This document shows positions 27,366 to 37,056 of a DNA stretch of 64,000 nt, one piece after another. Position numbers and translations under genes: made by a program. The number at the start of each line of letters is the position of its first letter. Within the stretch, counting starts at the first letter, position 1. This stretch comes from Caballeronia peredens. GTDB taxonomy: Bacteria > Pseudomonadota > Gammaproteobacteria > Burkholderiales > Burkholderiaceae. The DNA is taken from NCBI GenBank assembly GCA_001544595.2, contig FCOH02000003.1, forward strand, positions 186,001 through 250,000, read 5' to 3'. The notes beneath the pieces are model-generated. The model did not search any database and was not told the origin of the DNA. It saw nothing but the letters and a program-made list of their open reading frames with translations.

Positions 27366-28079
27366 ATGAAAGTCCTGATTGTCGAAGACGAACACAAGGT
27401 GGTGGATTACTTGCGCTCGGGGTTGACCGAGCAAGGCTGGGTCGTCGATGTCGCGATGGACGGCGAGGAAGGCACGCATCTCGCCATCGAATACGACTAC
27501 GACGTGATCGTGCTCGACGTGATGCTGCCGCGTCGCGACGGCTTCGCCGTGCTGAAGGCGCTGCGTCTGCAGAAATCGACGCCCGTCATCATGCTCACGG
27601 CGCGCGATCACATCAACGATCGCGTGCGCGGGCTGCGCGAAGGCGCGGACGACTATCTGACCAAGCCTTTCTCCTTTCTCGAACTCGTCGAGCGGCTGCA
27701 TGCGCTTGCGCGCCGCACGCGCGCGCAGGAGTCCACGCTCATTTCCGTGGGCGATCTGTATGTCGATCTGATCGGCCGCCGCGCGACCCGCGACGGCGTG
27801 CGGCTCGATCTCACCGCGAAAGAGTTCCAGCTGCTCTCCGTGCTCGCGCGCCGCCACGGCGACATTCTCTCGAAGACCGCGATCACCGAACTCGTCTGGG
27901 AAGTCGATTTCGAGAGCCATACCAATGTCGTCGAAACGGCCATCAAGCGTCTGCGCGCGAAACTGGACGGACCGTTCCGCACGAAACTGCTGCATACCGT
28001 GCGTGGCATGGGCTACGTGCTCGAAGTGCGCGAAGCCCGCGACATGCGCGAAACCAGAGAAGACGCGAGACCATCATGA
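27366..28079 (+). CDS. OmpR-family response regulator (heavy-metal regulator type)
   Basis: A 237-residue regulator. The receiver domain has all key residues: Glu/Asp pocket (VEDEHK), phosphoacceptor in DVIVLDVMLPRRDG, Thr in MLTAR, and Lys in LTKPFSF. The C-terminal winged helix (about 128-232) has the usual HTNVVETAIKRLRAKLD and RGMGYVLE. The overall pattern is like IrlR/CzcR/CusR regulators. It begins 96 bp after the channel gene and overlaps the kinase by ATGA. It likely controls the upstream pump operon. Confidence 0.92.
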   Translation: MKVLIVEDEHKVVDYLRSGLTEQGWVVDVAMDGEEGTHLAIEYDYDVIVLDVMLPRRDGFAVLKALRLQKSTPVIMLTARDHINDRVRGLREGADDYLTKPFSFLELVERLHALARRTRAQESTLISVGDLYVDLIGRRATRDGVRLDLTAKEFQLLSVLARRHGDILSKTAITELVWEVDFESHTNVVETAIKRLRAKLDGPFRTKLLHTVRGMGYVLEVREARDMRETREDARPS

Positions 28080-29551
28080 ACACGCAGTGGGCTTCGTTGC
28101 CGCAAGGGCCGCGTACGCAGCGCTCCATCTCCCGGCGTCTCGCGGTGATGTTCGCGCTCGTCGCGCTGTTCGTGTTTGCGCTCGTCGGCTCGGGGCTGTT
28201 CCTCGTGCTGCGCGTGCAACTCGAACAACACTTGCGCGACTCGCTGGACAATCGCGCGGAAGTGGCGCGGCTCATCGTCACGCACGCATCGAATCCGGAC
28301 AAATGGAAGATCGCGAAAGAGAAGCTCGCGGACATCACCCCGCGCGACGGCTCCACGCTGTTCGCCGTGTCCAGCAGCGATCCGCGCTTCGAATACGGCT
28401 CGCCGCCCACCGGGCGCATCATCAAGCGTGTGATGGGCGGCTACGCACTCGTGCGGCCTGAAGACCGCGCGTACGACATGCTGATGAGCACGCTGACAAT
28501 CCCGCCCAACGCCGAACGTCCGCCGCTGCAATTGTTCGTCGCGATCGATTGTTCGCCCAACGTCCACACGATGCGCGCCTTCGGTCTCGCGCTCGCCGCG
28601 CTGATGGCGCTCGCCACCGTCGCCGTGCTGCTGCTGAGCTATTCGGTCGCGCGGCTCGGGCTCGCGCCGCTCACGCGTCTTACGCGCGATGCTCAGAAGC
28701 TGAGTCCGAACAATCGTTCGCAGCGCCTCAACACGCGCTCGCTGCCGATGGAACTCGAAGACCTCGCGAAGTCCTTCAATGGCGCGCTGGAACGGCTCGA
28801 TCACGCATACGGTCGCCTCGAATCCTTCAACGCCGATGTCGCGCACGAACTGCGCACGCCGGTCACCATCCTCATCGGTCAGACGGAAGTGGCGTTGACG
28901 CGCGACCGCTCCATCGACGAACTGCGTCATACGCTGCAATCGAATCTCGAAGAGTTCGAACGCGTGCGCGCGATCATCAACGACATGCTGTTTCTCGCGC
29001 GCGCCGATCAGGGCGAACGCGCGACGGGTCTCGTCGAGGTGTCGCTCGCCGCGGAAATCAGTCGCACGCTGGAGTTTCTGGAGATTCCGCTGGAGGAAGC
29101 ACACGTCGATGCAGTCGCGAGCGGCGACGCGCGCGCTTTCGTCAACACGTCGCTATTCGGCCGCGCGTTGTCCAATCTCGTCATGAACGCGATCCAGCAT
29201 TGCGCGCCCGGCGCGACGATTTCGGTGTCCGTCACGCGCGAGCACGGACGCATTCGCATCTCCGTGGCCAATCCCGGCGCGCCGATTCAGCCGCATGTGA
29301 TGCAGCATCTGTTCGATCGCTTCTATCGCGCGGAAAGCTCGCGCACGAACAGCCGCGAGAATCATGGCCTGGGCCTGGCCATCGTGAAGGCGGTAGCGGA
29401 GATGCATCGCGGCACCGTGTCGGCCACGAGCGAGAACGGCATCAACACGTTCTCGTTTTCGGTCGCGCGCTTCGGCCATGAATCGCGGGCCGCGCACGAC
29501 GTCTCCTTGCCGGTGCCGCCGGTCGTCGAGACGAAATCGGCGGCGACGTGA
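28076..29551 (+). CDS. Heavy-metal-type sensor histidine kinase
   Basis: A 491-residue membrane kinase. One helix at about 25-45 and another at about 163-185 bracket a periplasmic sensor of about 115 residues. A HAMP domain (about 185-240) follows, then the H-box (NADVAHELRTPVTILIGQTEVAL), N-box (NLVMNAIQHCAPG) and G-boxes (FYRAESSRTNSRENHGLGLAIVKAVAE). It matches the heavy-metal sensor kinase subfamily that pairs with IrlR/CusR-type regulators. The start overlaps the regulator stop. The signal is unknown; a metal or a pump substrate is plausible. Confidence 0.92.
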   Translation: MNTQWASLPQGPRTQRSISRRLAVMFALVALFVFALVGSGLFLVLRVQLEQHLRDSLDNRAEVARLIVTHASNPDKWKIAKEKLADITPRDGSTLFAVSSSDPRFEYGSPPTGRIIKRVMGGYALVRPEDRAYDMLMSTLTIPPNAERPPLQLFVAIDCSPNVHTMRAFGLALAALMALATVAVLLLSYSVARLGLAPLTRLTRDAQKLSPNNRSQRLNTRSLPMELEDLAKSFNGALERLDHAYGRLESFNADVAHELRTPVTILIGQTEVALTRDRSIDELRHTLQSNLEEFERVRAIINDMLFLARADQGERATGLVEVSLAAEISRTLEFLEIPLEEAHVDAVASGDARAFVNTSLFGRALSNLVMNAIQHCAPGATISVSVTREHGRIRISVANPGAPIQPHVMQHLFDRFYRAESSRTNSRENHGLGLAIVKAVAEMHRGTVSATSENGINTFSFSVARFGHESRAAHDVSLPVPPVVETKSAAT

Positions 29552-29578
29552 GCAGGCACACGGCCCGAACGCTCACTG

Positions 29579-30205
29579 TCACTGACAAAAATATTCGTCC
29601 GATGCCGCGACCGGTGCGTCGGCCGTCGCCGGCTTGAAGTGACTGTACTTGCGATACGTCTTGCCATTGACCGTCACGGATCCGGCAGTCTCGGTCTCGC
29701 CCGAGCCCGACGCGATCGCACTGCTGTGCGCTTCGACCTGGCCGTTGCTCCACGCGCTCGCACGGGCGAACGAGCCGTCCTTCGACGTATCCGTCTTGCT
29801 CTGCGCGGAGATTTGCGTCGTCACGGGATTGCCGAAACTCTTCGTATCCACTGACGATTCCGGGGCCTTGTAGCCCCACTTCGACGTGAGCGTACTCATG
29901 TCGATTTCCTGCGGCTTCCATCCGATCACTTTCGCGCCGATGGCGAGCGGCGACAATTCCACCGCGACGATCTGCGTGCCGCGCCGCGCAACCAGCAGGC
30001 ACTTGCCGCCCGATGTCTGCAATGGCACGTAGCCGCTCGAAGGCAGCAAGGCGAGTGCCTGCGCGTTGGGCATGGCCTGCACGCCGCCCGGGTTTGCAGC
30101 CCAGATCACGCCGGCGCTTGCATCGGCGCGGGCGCTCGTCGGCATCATCGCGACCAGCGCATTTGCCGCGAGCGCGATGGCCGCCGCTTTCATCTGACTC
30201 TTCAT
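29579..30205 (-). CDS. Secreted hypothetical protein, 208 aa
   Basis: A 208-residue protein starting at ATG 30205 behind GAGG (ATG 30193 is a second option). A signal peptide covers about residues 1-28 (AAAIALAANALVAMMPTSARADA). The mature part starts with compact beta-rich sequence (VPLQTSGGKCLLVARRGTQIVAVELSPLAIGAKVIGW) and turns into Ser/Thr/Ala-rich sequence, ending with a Cys near the C-terminus. It is likely periplasmic or surface-located. No family is recognised. Convergent with the kinase gene. Confidence 0.7.
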   Translation of the reverse strand: MKSQMKAAAIALAANALVAMMPTSARADASAGVIWAANPGGVQAMPNAQALALLPSSGYVPLQTSGGKCLLVARRGTQIVAVELSPLAIGAKVIGWKPQEIDMSTLTSKWGYKAPESSVDTKSFGNPVTTQISAQSKTDTSKDGSFARASAWSNGQVEAHSSAIASGSGETETAGSVTVNGKTYRKYSHFKPATADAPVAASDEYFCQ

Positions 30206-30348
30206 CGCATGCCTCAGCGGGAAAACAAGGGTTGACTCTCCGGGACCATAGACAACCGAGTCAACCCCTAAAAGGGAGAGACGGCCCCGCATGACGAGGC
30301 GCGTCTCCTCTGCTCCATGGCACCACTCTGCCACGGATCGACTGCTTG

Positions 30349-31428
30349 TTACTTCACCAGCGAGACTTCGATCTTTTCGCCGATGGGCGCGCTCGCCACT
30401 TCGACGTCGTCAGCCTGCTCAGACACCCGCGCGGCGACCGGAGCCGCTGCCTGGGCGGGAGCCGGCTGCGCGATCTGCTTCGCGGCCACGGGTGCCGGCG
30501 CAGGCTGCCTGACCTCGGGCGCATCCTGCGTCTTGAGCTTCACGTCGGGGTTGTTCGCCGCCGTGACCGGCAGGCCGAGACGCGCGCGCACGAGCGGATC
30601 GCGGTACTTCTCGTCGTCCGACAGCACCGCGCCTTCGCCCGACTTCGCGAGCGGCGTGGTCGTGCCCGGGCAAAGATGGCCGGTCGCTTCGACGGCACGG
30701 CGGTTCGCGTCGCTCTGGCACAGCAGCGCGAGCGCGACATCGGTCAGGCCCATCGCGCGGAATTCACGGGCATCGAGACGGCGTACGCAAGCCTGATCGA
30801 CCATGGTGGTGCCGCCCGTCGCGCCGAAACCGGTGACCGAGAGGCCGAAGCTCGCCGAGCCCATGCAGGTGTCGGAGAGCGTCGTGGTGAGCGCAGGCGC
30901 GGCGATTGCCGGCGTCGTGCGCACCGAGTACGAGCTCTGGTTGTAGTCGACGGTCGTGCGCGTGTCGAAGGCGCTGGAGCCCGGCGTGGAGGCCTTGCCT
31001 GTCGCGTCGGCGCCGGTGGTCGATGCGGCTCCCGTGGAGCCGGCGGTGCCCGCAGTGCCCGCGGTGCCGGCGGCACCGGTGCTCGATGCCATCGTGGAGG
31101 CCGAGCTGGAATTCGAGTTGGAGTTCGTGAGCGCGGGCATCGTCAACGAGATGTTCACGTTCGACGAGCCGCCCGTGGCCGACGAACGGCCGCCGTTCGC
31201 CGTCGCGACGCCGAGGCCGCCGACCGATGACGAATTGGAATTCGTGGTGGCCGTCGAGTTCGCCGACGTGCCGATGTTATTCAGGCTGGAGCCGCCACCC
31301 TGGCCGATGCCGGTGGAGGTCGACCCCGAGATCGAGCCCGATGTTGAATTGGCCGTGGTATCGGCGTGGGCAAGTTGCGCGGCGCAAAACAGAACCGCAC
31401 ATGCCAGTTGCAAAGTGGTCTTGTTCAT
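30349..31428 (-). CDS. Secreted Ser/Asn/Gly/Ala-rich protein, 359 aa
   Basis: A 359-residue protein with GGAGAACC before ATG 31428. A signal peptide ends near QLAHADTT. Residues about 25-170 are low complexity (STSGSISGSTST, NSNSNSSSAS, AGTAGTAGTAGSTG). The middle has a more ordered region with paired Cys (DTCMGSASFGLSVTGFGATGGTTMVDQACVRRL; ALLCQSDANRRAV), followed by a Pro/Ala/Val-rich tail. It resembles surface or curli-accessory-like secreted proteins, without a safe family. It sits next to two shorter secreted proteins of similar composition on the same strand. Confidence 0.68.
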   Translation of the reverse strand: MNKTTLQLACAVLFCAAQLAHADTTANSTSGSISGSTSTGIGQGGGSSLNNIGTSANSTATTNSNSSSVGGLGVATANGGRSSATGGSSNVNISLTMPALTNSNSNSSSASTMASSTGAAGTAGTAGTAGSTGAASTTGADATGKASTPGSSAFDTRTTVDYNQSSYSVRTTPAIAAPALTTTLSDTCMGSASFGLSVTGFGATGGTTMVDQACVRRLDAREFRAMGLTDVALALLCQSDANRRAVEATGHLCPGTTTPLAKSGEGAVLSDDEKYRDPLVRARLGLPVTAANNPDVKLKTQDAPEVRQPAPAPVAAKQIAQPAPAQAAAPVAARVSEQADDVEVASAPIGEKIEVSLVK

Positions 31429-31575
31429 TCTGGTTCTCCGGAAGGAAAGGGGAACGCCGTGGCGCATGGCGATCCCGGAGCACGACTTAGAATTTTTATT
31501 GGTTGCGGCAAAGGCTGCGTCCTGCAACCCGCGGCTCGTCACGACGCCGCCCCTGCCGGTGGCTCACAGGCCGTC

Positions 31576-31923
31576 TTAACGCCAGCCGCCGCCGAGCTTG
31601 CTCCAGGCACTCGCTGCAGCATCCGCGCCGGAGAGGCCGCCCGCTTGCGACGTGCCGTGGCCGAAGCCGCCGGCGGTCGACGTGTTGGTGTGGCTCGTCG
31701 TCGCGTTCGTGTAGTTGCCCGTCGTGCCGAAGCCGCTGCCGGCGATCGACTGCGCGTTGCCGTTGGCGGTGCCACGGTCGGTCGCGGTGAAGTGACCGAA
31801 GCCCGAGACGGAAGCCGAGGTCGAACCGCCCGAGGTCGAGCTCGAGGACGAGTTCGTGGTCGTGGCCATGGCGGCGACGGAGACGAACGAGAGCAGTGCA
31901 GCAGCGATCAGAGTGCGTTTCAT
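31576..31923 (-). CDS. Small secreted Ser/Gly/Thr-rich protein with GGGWR C-terminus (copy 1)
   Basis: A 115-residue exported protein. The start is set at ATG 31923 because AAGGA has proper spacing to it and is too close to the ATG at 31932. A signal peptide ends at AMATTT. The mature chain is rich in Ser, Gly, Thr and Asn, with GFGHFTATDRGTANGNAQSIAGSGFG. It ends in the motif GADAAASAWSKLGGGWR. The neighbouring gene encodes a clear paralogue with the same ending, so the C-terminus is under selection. Function unknown. Confidence 0.72.
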   Translation of the reverse strand: MKRTLIAAALLSFVSVAAMATTTNSSSSSTSGGSTSASVSGFGHFTATDRGTANGNAQSIAGSGFGTTGNYTNATTSHTNTSTAGGFGHGTSQAGGLSGADAAASAWSKLGGGWR

Positions 31924-32058
31924 GATTTTCATTCCTTATCGATTGAGTAAGTTTGGATTCTGTTTTTTATCCAGCGAACCAATTGAGACTACAGACGACT
32001 ACGGTCGAGGAAAGCGAACGTGCGTTGCGGCGCAGTCCGCCGTCCGTCGCCGCGTGGC

Positions 32059-32406
32059 TTAACGCCAGCCGCCGCCGAGCTTGCTCCAGGCGTTCGCCGC
32101 GGCATCCGCACCCGAGACGCCCGTTGCCGACGAACCGCCGAAGCCCTTGCCGCCAACCGACGACGTGTTGATGTGACCGGTCGTCGCGTCGGTCTTGTTG
32201 CCCGTCACGCCGAAGCCCGAGCCAGCCGTGGCCGACGCGTTGCCGTTCGAGATGCCGGCGTTGGTCGCCGTGAAGGAGCCGAAGCCGTAGACGGCCGCAG
32301 CGGTGTTGCCGCCCGACGTCGAGCTCGAGCTGGAGCTCGTGCCCGTTGCGAAAGCAGCGGCGGAAACGAGCGAGAGGACGGCTGCTGCGATCAGTTTGCG
32401 TTGCAT
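32059..32406 (-). CDS. Small secreted Ser/Gly/Thr-rich protein with GGGWR C-terminus (copy 2)
   Basis: A 115-residue protein with GGAGACC before ATG 32406. A signal peptide ends at AFATGT. It aligns along its length with the downstream copy: SSSSSTSGG, GFGSFTATNAGISNGNASATAGSGFGVTGN, and the terminal GADAAANAWSKLGGGWR. The repeated Ser-Asn-Gly pattern and export suggest a surface or matrix polymer role, perhaps amyloid-like. This is inference from composition only. Confidence 0.74.
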   Translation of the reverse strand: MQRKLIAAAVLSLVSAAAFATGTSSSSSSTSGGNTAAAVYGFGSFTATNAGISNGNASATAGSGFGVTGNKTDATTGHINTSSVGGKGFGGSSATGVSGADAAANAWSKLGGGWR

Positions 32407-32592
32407 GGTGAGGTCTCCAGATGGTGGCGCACGGTTATATCCAGCTACATCGACGCCGATATGTAGCAGGCACAGCGATCAACTTTATTTAGTATTCCTA
32501 TTTCAACTAGCTGCCTTCATTTCGCCTCGGAGGACCGGTACGAATCTCAGGTAGCTAGTGAACGGAATGCGCGCCGGCGCGGGCCAGTTCGC

Positions 32593-32757
32593 TTAGAAAC
32601 GGAGCGAAGCCATCACGTCGTGCGCTTCGATGAAACGAAGCCGCCCTTCGTGACTCTTCAGATCGATGTTTGAGTGAGACAGGGTGTCGTTCCCCGTCGA
32701 ACGGAACATGGCGCGCAGGCCTTCCGTTCTTTTGATTTGCTTTGCGTTCTTCTTCAT
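32593..32757 (-). CDS. Possible small protein, 54 aa
   Basis: A 54-codon frame from ATG 32757 (weak GGGG upstream). The product begins MKKNAKQIKRTEGLRAMF and ends EAHDVMASLRF: basic at the start, mixed later, with no signal or membrane helix. It is the only plausible gene in the 617 bp between the secreted protein and the nitrate reductase gene; the rest of that gap (32407-32592 and 32758-33023) shows nothing clear. Confidence 0.4.
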   Translation of the reverse strand: MKKNAKQIKRTEGLRAMFRSTGNDTLSHSNIDLKSHEGRLRFIEAHDVMASLRF

Positions 32758-33023
32758 CACAATCCCCGTATCATCTTTTCGATGATGTTCTCAGGCGTTT
32801 CGTATTTACTGAGTGCCTGTGTTTTGTGGTGACTGTACGGAAGACGAAGCGGGTCAAGCGTGGGAGAGCCAACATTCGATCTCACGTCGCACCAGATCGT
32901 GAGAAATTGAGTTGGACAACGCTCATATGATAGGGGCAGAAGCCCGCAAACGCCCTGTTTTCGCGGGTTTCCACGGATGCACGTCGCCGGTGCGCGGCGC
33001 TTGCGTGCGGCAGACCACGTAAA

Positions 33024-35759
33024 TCAGACGGTGCTCAGCCGTGCCATTTCCGTTTCGACGATGAGCTTCTTAAGCTCCGGCACGCACGATCCGCAGTTGC
33101 CGCCCGCCTTCAGACACGACGTGATTTCCGCCGCGCTCTTCAGGCCATTGTTGCGAATCGCGTTGCAGATCGTGTTGCGTCCGACGCCGAAGCACGAGCA
33201 CACTGTCGGTCCCGTGTCCTCGCCCTTGCCTATCGGCTGGCCGAGCAGCAGACTCACGCGATCTTCCTCGTCGAGGCAGTCCTTGTCGAAGAGACTCGCG
33301 AGCCAGGCGCGCGCGGGCAGATCGGGGCGCTCAGAGATGAAAACGCAGCTTTCGATGCGATCGTCGATCACATGCGCGGCTCGATATACGCCCGCGCTCT
33401 TGTCTTCGTATTCGATCCAGTCGGCATGCCGATCGTCGATGCGAAAGAGCGTGCGCGCCCAGTCGTGATGATCGCCGTGTGCGGCATCGAAGCGATTGCG
33501 GCCCGCCATCTCGTAGCGCACGAATCGCGCGCCGTGCACGCGCGTCCAGTGCGTGACGCTGTCGAGATCCGGTGCGGCGCGAGACAGCGAAAAGCCGTGC
33601 CACGTCACGTGAAATTTCTCGATCGAAACGGGCGTGTGCTTGAACTCGGGCTCTCCGGAAACGGGATCGACGACCGGGTTCACCACGGCGCCGACGCGCG
33701 CATCGGAGGCGACCTGATCGTTCCAGTGAATCGGTACGAACACGCTGCCGCGCGGCATGCCGCCGCCGTGCTGCACGCGCGCGACCATCGAACCCCAGCG
33801 ACTCGCCACACGCGCGAGTTCGCCTTCGCGCACGCCGCACGCGAGCGCATCCTGCGGATGCATGTCGATGAACGATTCGCCGATATGCCCCGCGAGCTTC
33901 GCGGAGCGGCCCGTGCGCGTCATCGTGTGCCATTGATCGCGCACGCGGCCGGTATTGAGCACGAGCGGATAGTCTTCGTCCGGCGCGCTCACCGGACTAC
34001 GCGGCGCCGTCGCGACGAAGCGCGCGCGGCCGTCCGCATGACTGAAGCGGTGATCTTCGAAAAGCCGTGCGACGCCCTGCTCTGCCGCCGCGAGCAACGG
34101 CCATTGCACGGGCTTCAATGCGTCGTATCGGGCGCGGTCCATGCCGGTCAAGCCGCCGATATTGAACGCGCGATGCACGCCCGTGGCAGCATCGTTGCGA
34201 TACGCGCTCAGGCGCGCGTGCTCGTCGAAGATCTCATGCGGTCCTGCGAACGCGAAGCCGTCGAATCCCATGCGCCGCGCGACATCGCAGATGATGCGCC
34301 AGTCCGCGCGCGCCTTTCCCGGCGCGGGAATGAACGCGCGCTGACGCGAGATGCGCCGCTCCGAATTCGTCACGGTGCCGTCCTTCTCGCCCCAACCGAG
34401 CGCGGGCAGCAACACGTCGGCGAACGCATTGGTGTCCGTCTTCTCGATGATGTCCGAACTCACGACCAGTTCGCACTGGTCGAGCGCGCGCTTCACGCGA
34501 TCTCCGTCGGGCAGGCTCACGACCGGATTCGTGCCCATGATCCACACCGCTTTCACGCGGCCTGCCTCGATGGCTTCGAACAATTCGACCGCTTTCAGGC
34601 CGGCGCGTTGCGCGATAGCCGGCGAGTTCCAGAACGTCTGCACGATCTCGCCGTGCAGCGGATCGCCGAATTCCAGATGCGCCGCAAGCGTGTTCGCGAG
34701 GCCGCCCACTTCGCGGCCGCCCATCGCGTTGGGCTGTCCGGTGAACGAGAACGGCCCCATGCCCGGCTTGCCGATGCGTCCCGTCAACAGATGGCAATTG
34801 ATGATGGCGTTGACCTTGTCCGTGCCCGCGCTCGACTGATTAACGCCTTGCGAATACACCGTCACGACACGTTCGGTGCGCGCGAACAGCCGGTAGAACT
34901 CCATGAGGTCGTGCTGATCGAGCTTGCAGTCCTTCGCGGTCTGCGCGAGATCCGCGGGACCGGCGGCGGCGAGCGCCGCGTCGAAGCCTTGAGTGTGCGC
35001 GTCGACGAAAGCGGCATCGGTCGCCCCGTGTTCGGCGAGGAAGGCGAGCAAGCCGTTGAATAGCCGCACGTCGGAGCCCGGCTTGAGCGGCAGATGCAGA
35101 TCGGCCATTTCGCACGTCGCGGTGTAGCGCGGATCGACCACGACGATCTTCATCTCCGGCCGCTTCTCCTTCATCTTGACAATGCGCTGAAAGAGGATCG
35201 GGTGACACCACGCAGTGTTCGAACCGACGAGCACGACCATGTCCGCGAGTTCGAGGTCTTCATAGTTCATCGGCACGAGGTCTTCGCCGAACGCGCGCTT
35301 GTGCCCCGCCACCGACGACGACATGCACAGCCGCGAGTTCGTATCGATGTTCGCGCTGCCGATATAGCCCTTCATCAGCTTGTTGGCGACGTAGTAATCT
35401 TCGGTGAGCAGTTGCCCCGACACGTACAACGCGACCGCATCCGGACCATGCTGCGCGACGATGCGTGCGAAGCCGCTCGCGACCGTGCCTATGGCGTCGT
35501 CCCATGAGACGTCGGTGAGCGTACCCCTCTGTCGATCGCGCAGTTTCGGCGCGAGCAGGCGTCCTTCGAGTCCCACCGTGTCGCCGAGCGCCGAGCCCTT
35601 CACGCACAGACGCCCGAAGTTGGACGGATGCGCTTCGTCGCCCGCAATCACGACTTCGGTCGCGCTCTTCGGTGTCGCGTCCACGCCGCAGCCGACGCCG
35701 CAATACGGACACGTGGTCTTCACGGATGCAGGTTGAATCGGGATGATGGGCAGGCTCAC
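33024..35759 (-). CDS. nasA: Assimilatory nitrate reductase catalytic subunit
   Basis: A 911-residue molybdopterin oxidoreductase. The N-terminal [4Fe-4S] cluster ligands are Cys17, Cys20, Cys24 and Cys52 (TCPYCGVGCG, GRLCVKG). The Mo-bis-MGD domains follow, with CMSSSVAGHKRAFG and the later molydopterin dinucleotide-binding region (LVLNTGRVRDQWHTMTRTG). The C-terminal 55 residues form a BFD-like [2Fe-2S] domain (VCSCFGVGRNTICNAIRNNGL, CLKAGGNCGSCVPEL). It reduces nitrate to nitrite in the cytoplasm. It is the last gene of the minus-strand narK-nirBD operon, 25 bp after the FAD oxidoreductase that probably feeds it electrons. Confidence 0.95.
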   Translation of the reverse strand: MSLPIIPIQPASVKTTCPYCGVGCGVDATPKSATEVVIAGDEAHPSNFGRLCVKGSALGDTVGLEGRLLAPKLRDRQRGTLTDVSWDDAIGTVASGFARIVAQHGPDAVALYVSGQLLTEDYYVANKLMKGYIGSANIDTNSRLCMSSSVAGHKRAFGEDLVPMNYEDLELADMVVLVGSNTAWCHPILFQRIVKMKEKRPEMKIVVVDPRYTATCEMADLHLPLKPGSDVRLFNGLLAFLAEHGATDAAFVDAHTQGFDAALAAAGPADLAQTAKDCKLDQHDLMEFYRLFARTERVVTVYSQGVNQSSAGTDKVNAIINCHLLTGRIGKPGMGPFSFTGQPNAMGGREVGGLANTLAAHLEFGDPLHGEIVQTFWNSPAIAQRAGLKAVELFEAIEAGRVKAVWIMGTNPVVSLPDGDRVKRALDQCELVVSSDIIEKTDTNAFADVLLPALGWGEKDGTVTNSERRISRQRAFIPAPGKARADWRIICDVARRMGFDGFAFAGPHEIFDEHARLSAYRNDAATGVHRAFNIGGLTGMDRARYDALKPVQWPLLAAAEQGVARLFEDHRFSHADGRARFVATAPRSPVSAPDEDYPLVLNTGRVRDQWHTMTRTGRSAKLAGHIGESFIDMHPQDALACGVREGELARVASRWGSMVARVQHGGGMPRGSVFVPIHWNDQVASDARVGAVVNPVVDPVSGEPEFKHTPVSIEKFHVTWHGFSLSRAAPDLDSVTHWTRVHGARFVRYEMAGRNRFDAAHGDHHDWARTLFRIDDRHADWIEYEDKSAGVYRAAHVIDDRIESCVFISERPDLPARAWLASLFDKDCLDEEDRVSLLLGQPIGKGEDTGPTVCSCFGVGRNTICNAIRNNGLKSAAEITSCLKAGGNCGSCVPELKKLIVETEMARLSTV

Positions 35760-35784
35760 GTTCGAAGTCTCTCTTGCTGATGCT

Positions 35785-37056
35785 TCATGCTGATCCGTTG
35801 GCTTCGCAAAGGGCGCGGCCGAACAGAAGCGCGTTGCGCAGATGTGTCACGTCGGTGCGGTTCTGGATGAGGTCGAAGTACCAGCCGCCGTCCTTCACGT
35901 CGCCGTAGAGCACCGCGCCGATCACGCGTCCCGCCTGCAGCACGAGACGCTTGTAGACACCGCGGCGCGGATCGCGCAGCACGAGGTCCTCGCTGTCGTC
36001 GCCGCCGATGAAATCGCCCGCGGAATACAGGTCCACGCCGGTCACTTTGAGCTTGGTCGCGGTCGCGCGCTGCACGTAGCGGCGATGCCCCGCGCCCGCG
36101 AGATGCGCACCCGCCACGCGCGCCTGATCCCAGATCGGCGCGACTAGACCGAAGGTCGCCGAACGATGCTGCACGCATTCGCCCACCGCATAGACGCGCG
36201 GATCGAAGGTCTGCAGCGTGTCGTCGACGACGATCGCGCGTTCGCAATGCAGACCCGACGCCTGAGCCAGCGCGATGTTCGGCCGCACGCCCGCCGTCAT
36301 CACGACGAGGTCCGCATCGATCTGCGTGCCGTCGGCGAAACGCACGGCGCGCACGCGGTCATCGCCGACGATCTCGCTCGTCTGCGCGGCCATCGCGAAA
36401 CGCAGGCCTTTCGCTTCGAGCGAGCGCCTGAGCAAGGCGGACGCAGTTGCATCGAGCTGGCGGTCCATCAGGCTTTCGCTCGCATGCACGACGGTCACCG
36501 ACATGCCTTGCCGCTGCAGGCCGTTGGCCGCTTCGAGCCCGAGCAGTCCGCCGCCGATGATCACCGCATGCCGATGATCGCGCGCGGCATCGAGCATGGT
36601 CTCGACGTCCTGGATGTCGCGGAACGCAATCACGCCACGAAGGTCGCAGCCCGGCACCGGAATGATGAACGGCTTCGAGCCCGTCGCGATCAGCAGACGG
36701 TCATAGCGCACTTCGACACCCTTCTGCGAGCGCACGATACGCTTCGCGCGATCGATCCCGGTCACGGCATCGCCGGCGTGCAGCGTGATGCCGTTCGCGT
36801 CGTACCATTCGCGCGTGTTGAGGATGATGTCGTCGACGCTCTTTTCTCCCGCGAGCACCGGCGACAGGAGAATGCGGTTGTAGTTGCCGTACGGCTCCGC
36901 GCCGAACACGGTGATGTCGTAAAGCTCGGGCGCGATCTTCAAGAGCTCCTCGACCGTGCGCATGCCCGCCATGCCGTTGCCGATGACGACCAGACGCTGA
37001 CGCGCTTTCGCTTCATTCAACGAGGCGAGACCCGCAACCGCATATTCGGTCTTCAT
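35785..37056 (-). CDS. FAD/NAD(P)H oxidoreductase subunit of assimilatory nitrate reductase
   Basis: A 423-residue pyridine nucleotide-disulfide oxidoreductase-like flavoprotein. It starts MKTEYAVAGLASLNEAKARQRLVVIGNGMAGMRTVEELL, with an FAD GxGxxG; an NAD(P) Rossmann unit follows (AVIIGGGLLGLEAANGLQRQG) and then the ATG/GD flavin motifs (RLLIATGSKPF; VYAVGECVQH). It resembles the N-terminal half of NirB. Placed between nirD and nasA, overlapping nirD by 4 nt, it most likely passes electrons from NAD(P)H to the nitrate reductase via its BFD-like cluster. This is inferred. Confidence 0.88.
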   Translation of the reverse strand: MKTEYAVAGLASLNEAKARQRLVVIGNGMAGMRTVEELLKIAPELYDITVFGAEPYGNYNRILLSPVLAGEKSVDDIILNTREWYDANGITLHAGDAVTGIDRAKRIVRSQKGVEVRYDRLLIATGSKPFIIPVPGCDLRGVIAFRDIQDVETMLDAARDHRHAVIIGGGLLGLEAANGLQRQGMSVTVVHASESLMDRQLDATASALLRRSLEAKGLRFAMAAQTSEIVGDDRVRAVRFADGTQIDADLVVMTAGVRPNIALAQASGLHCERAIVVDDTLQTFDPRVYAVGECVQHRSATFGLVAPIWDQARVAGAHLAGAGHRRYVQRATATKLKVTGVDLYSAGDFIGGDDSEDLVLRDPRRGVYKRLVLQAGRVIGAVLYGDVKDGGWYFDLIQNRTDVTHLRNALLFGRALCEANGSA

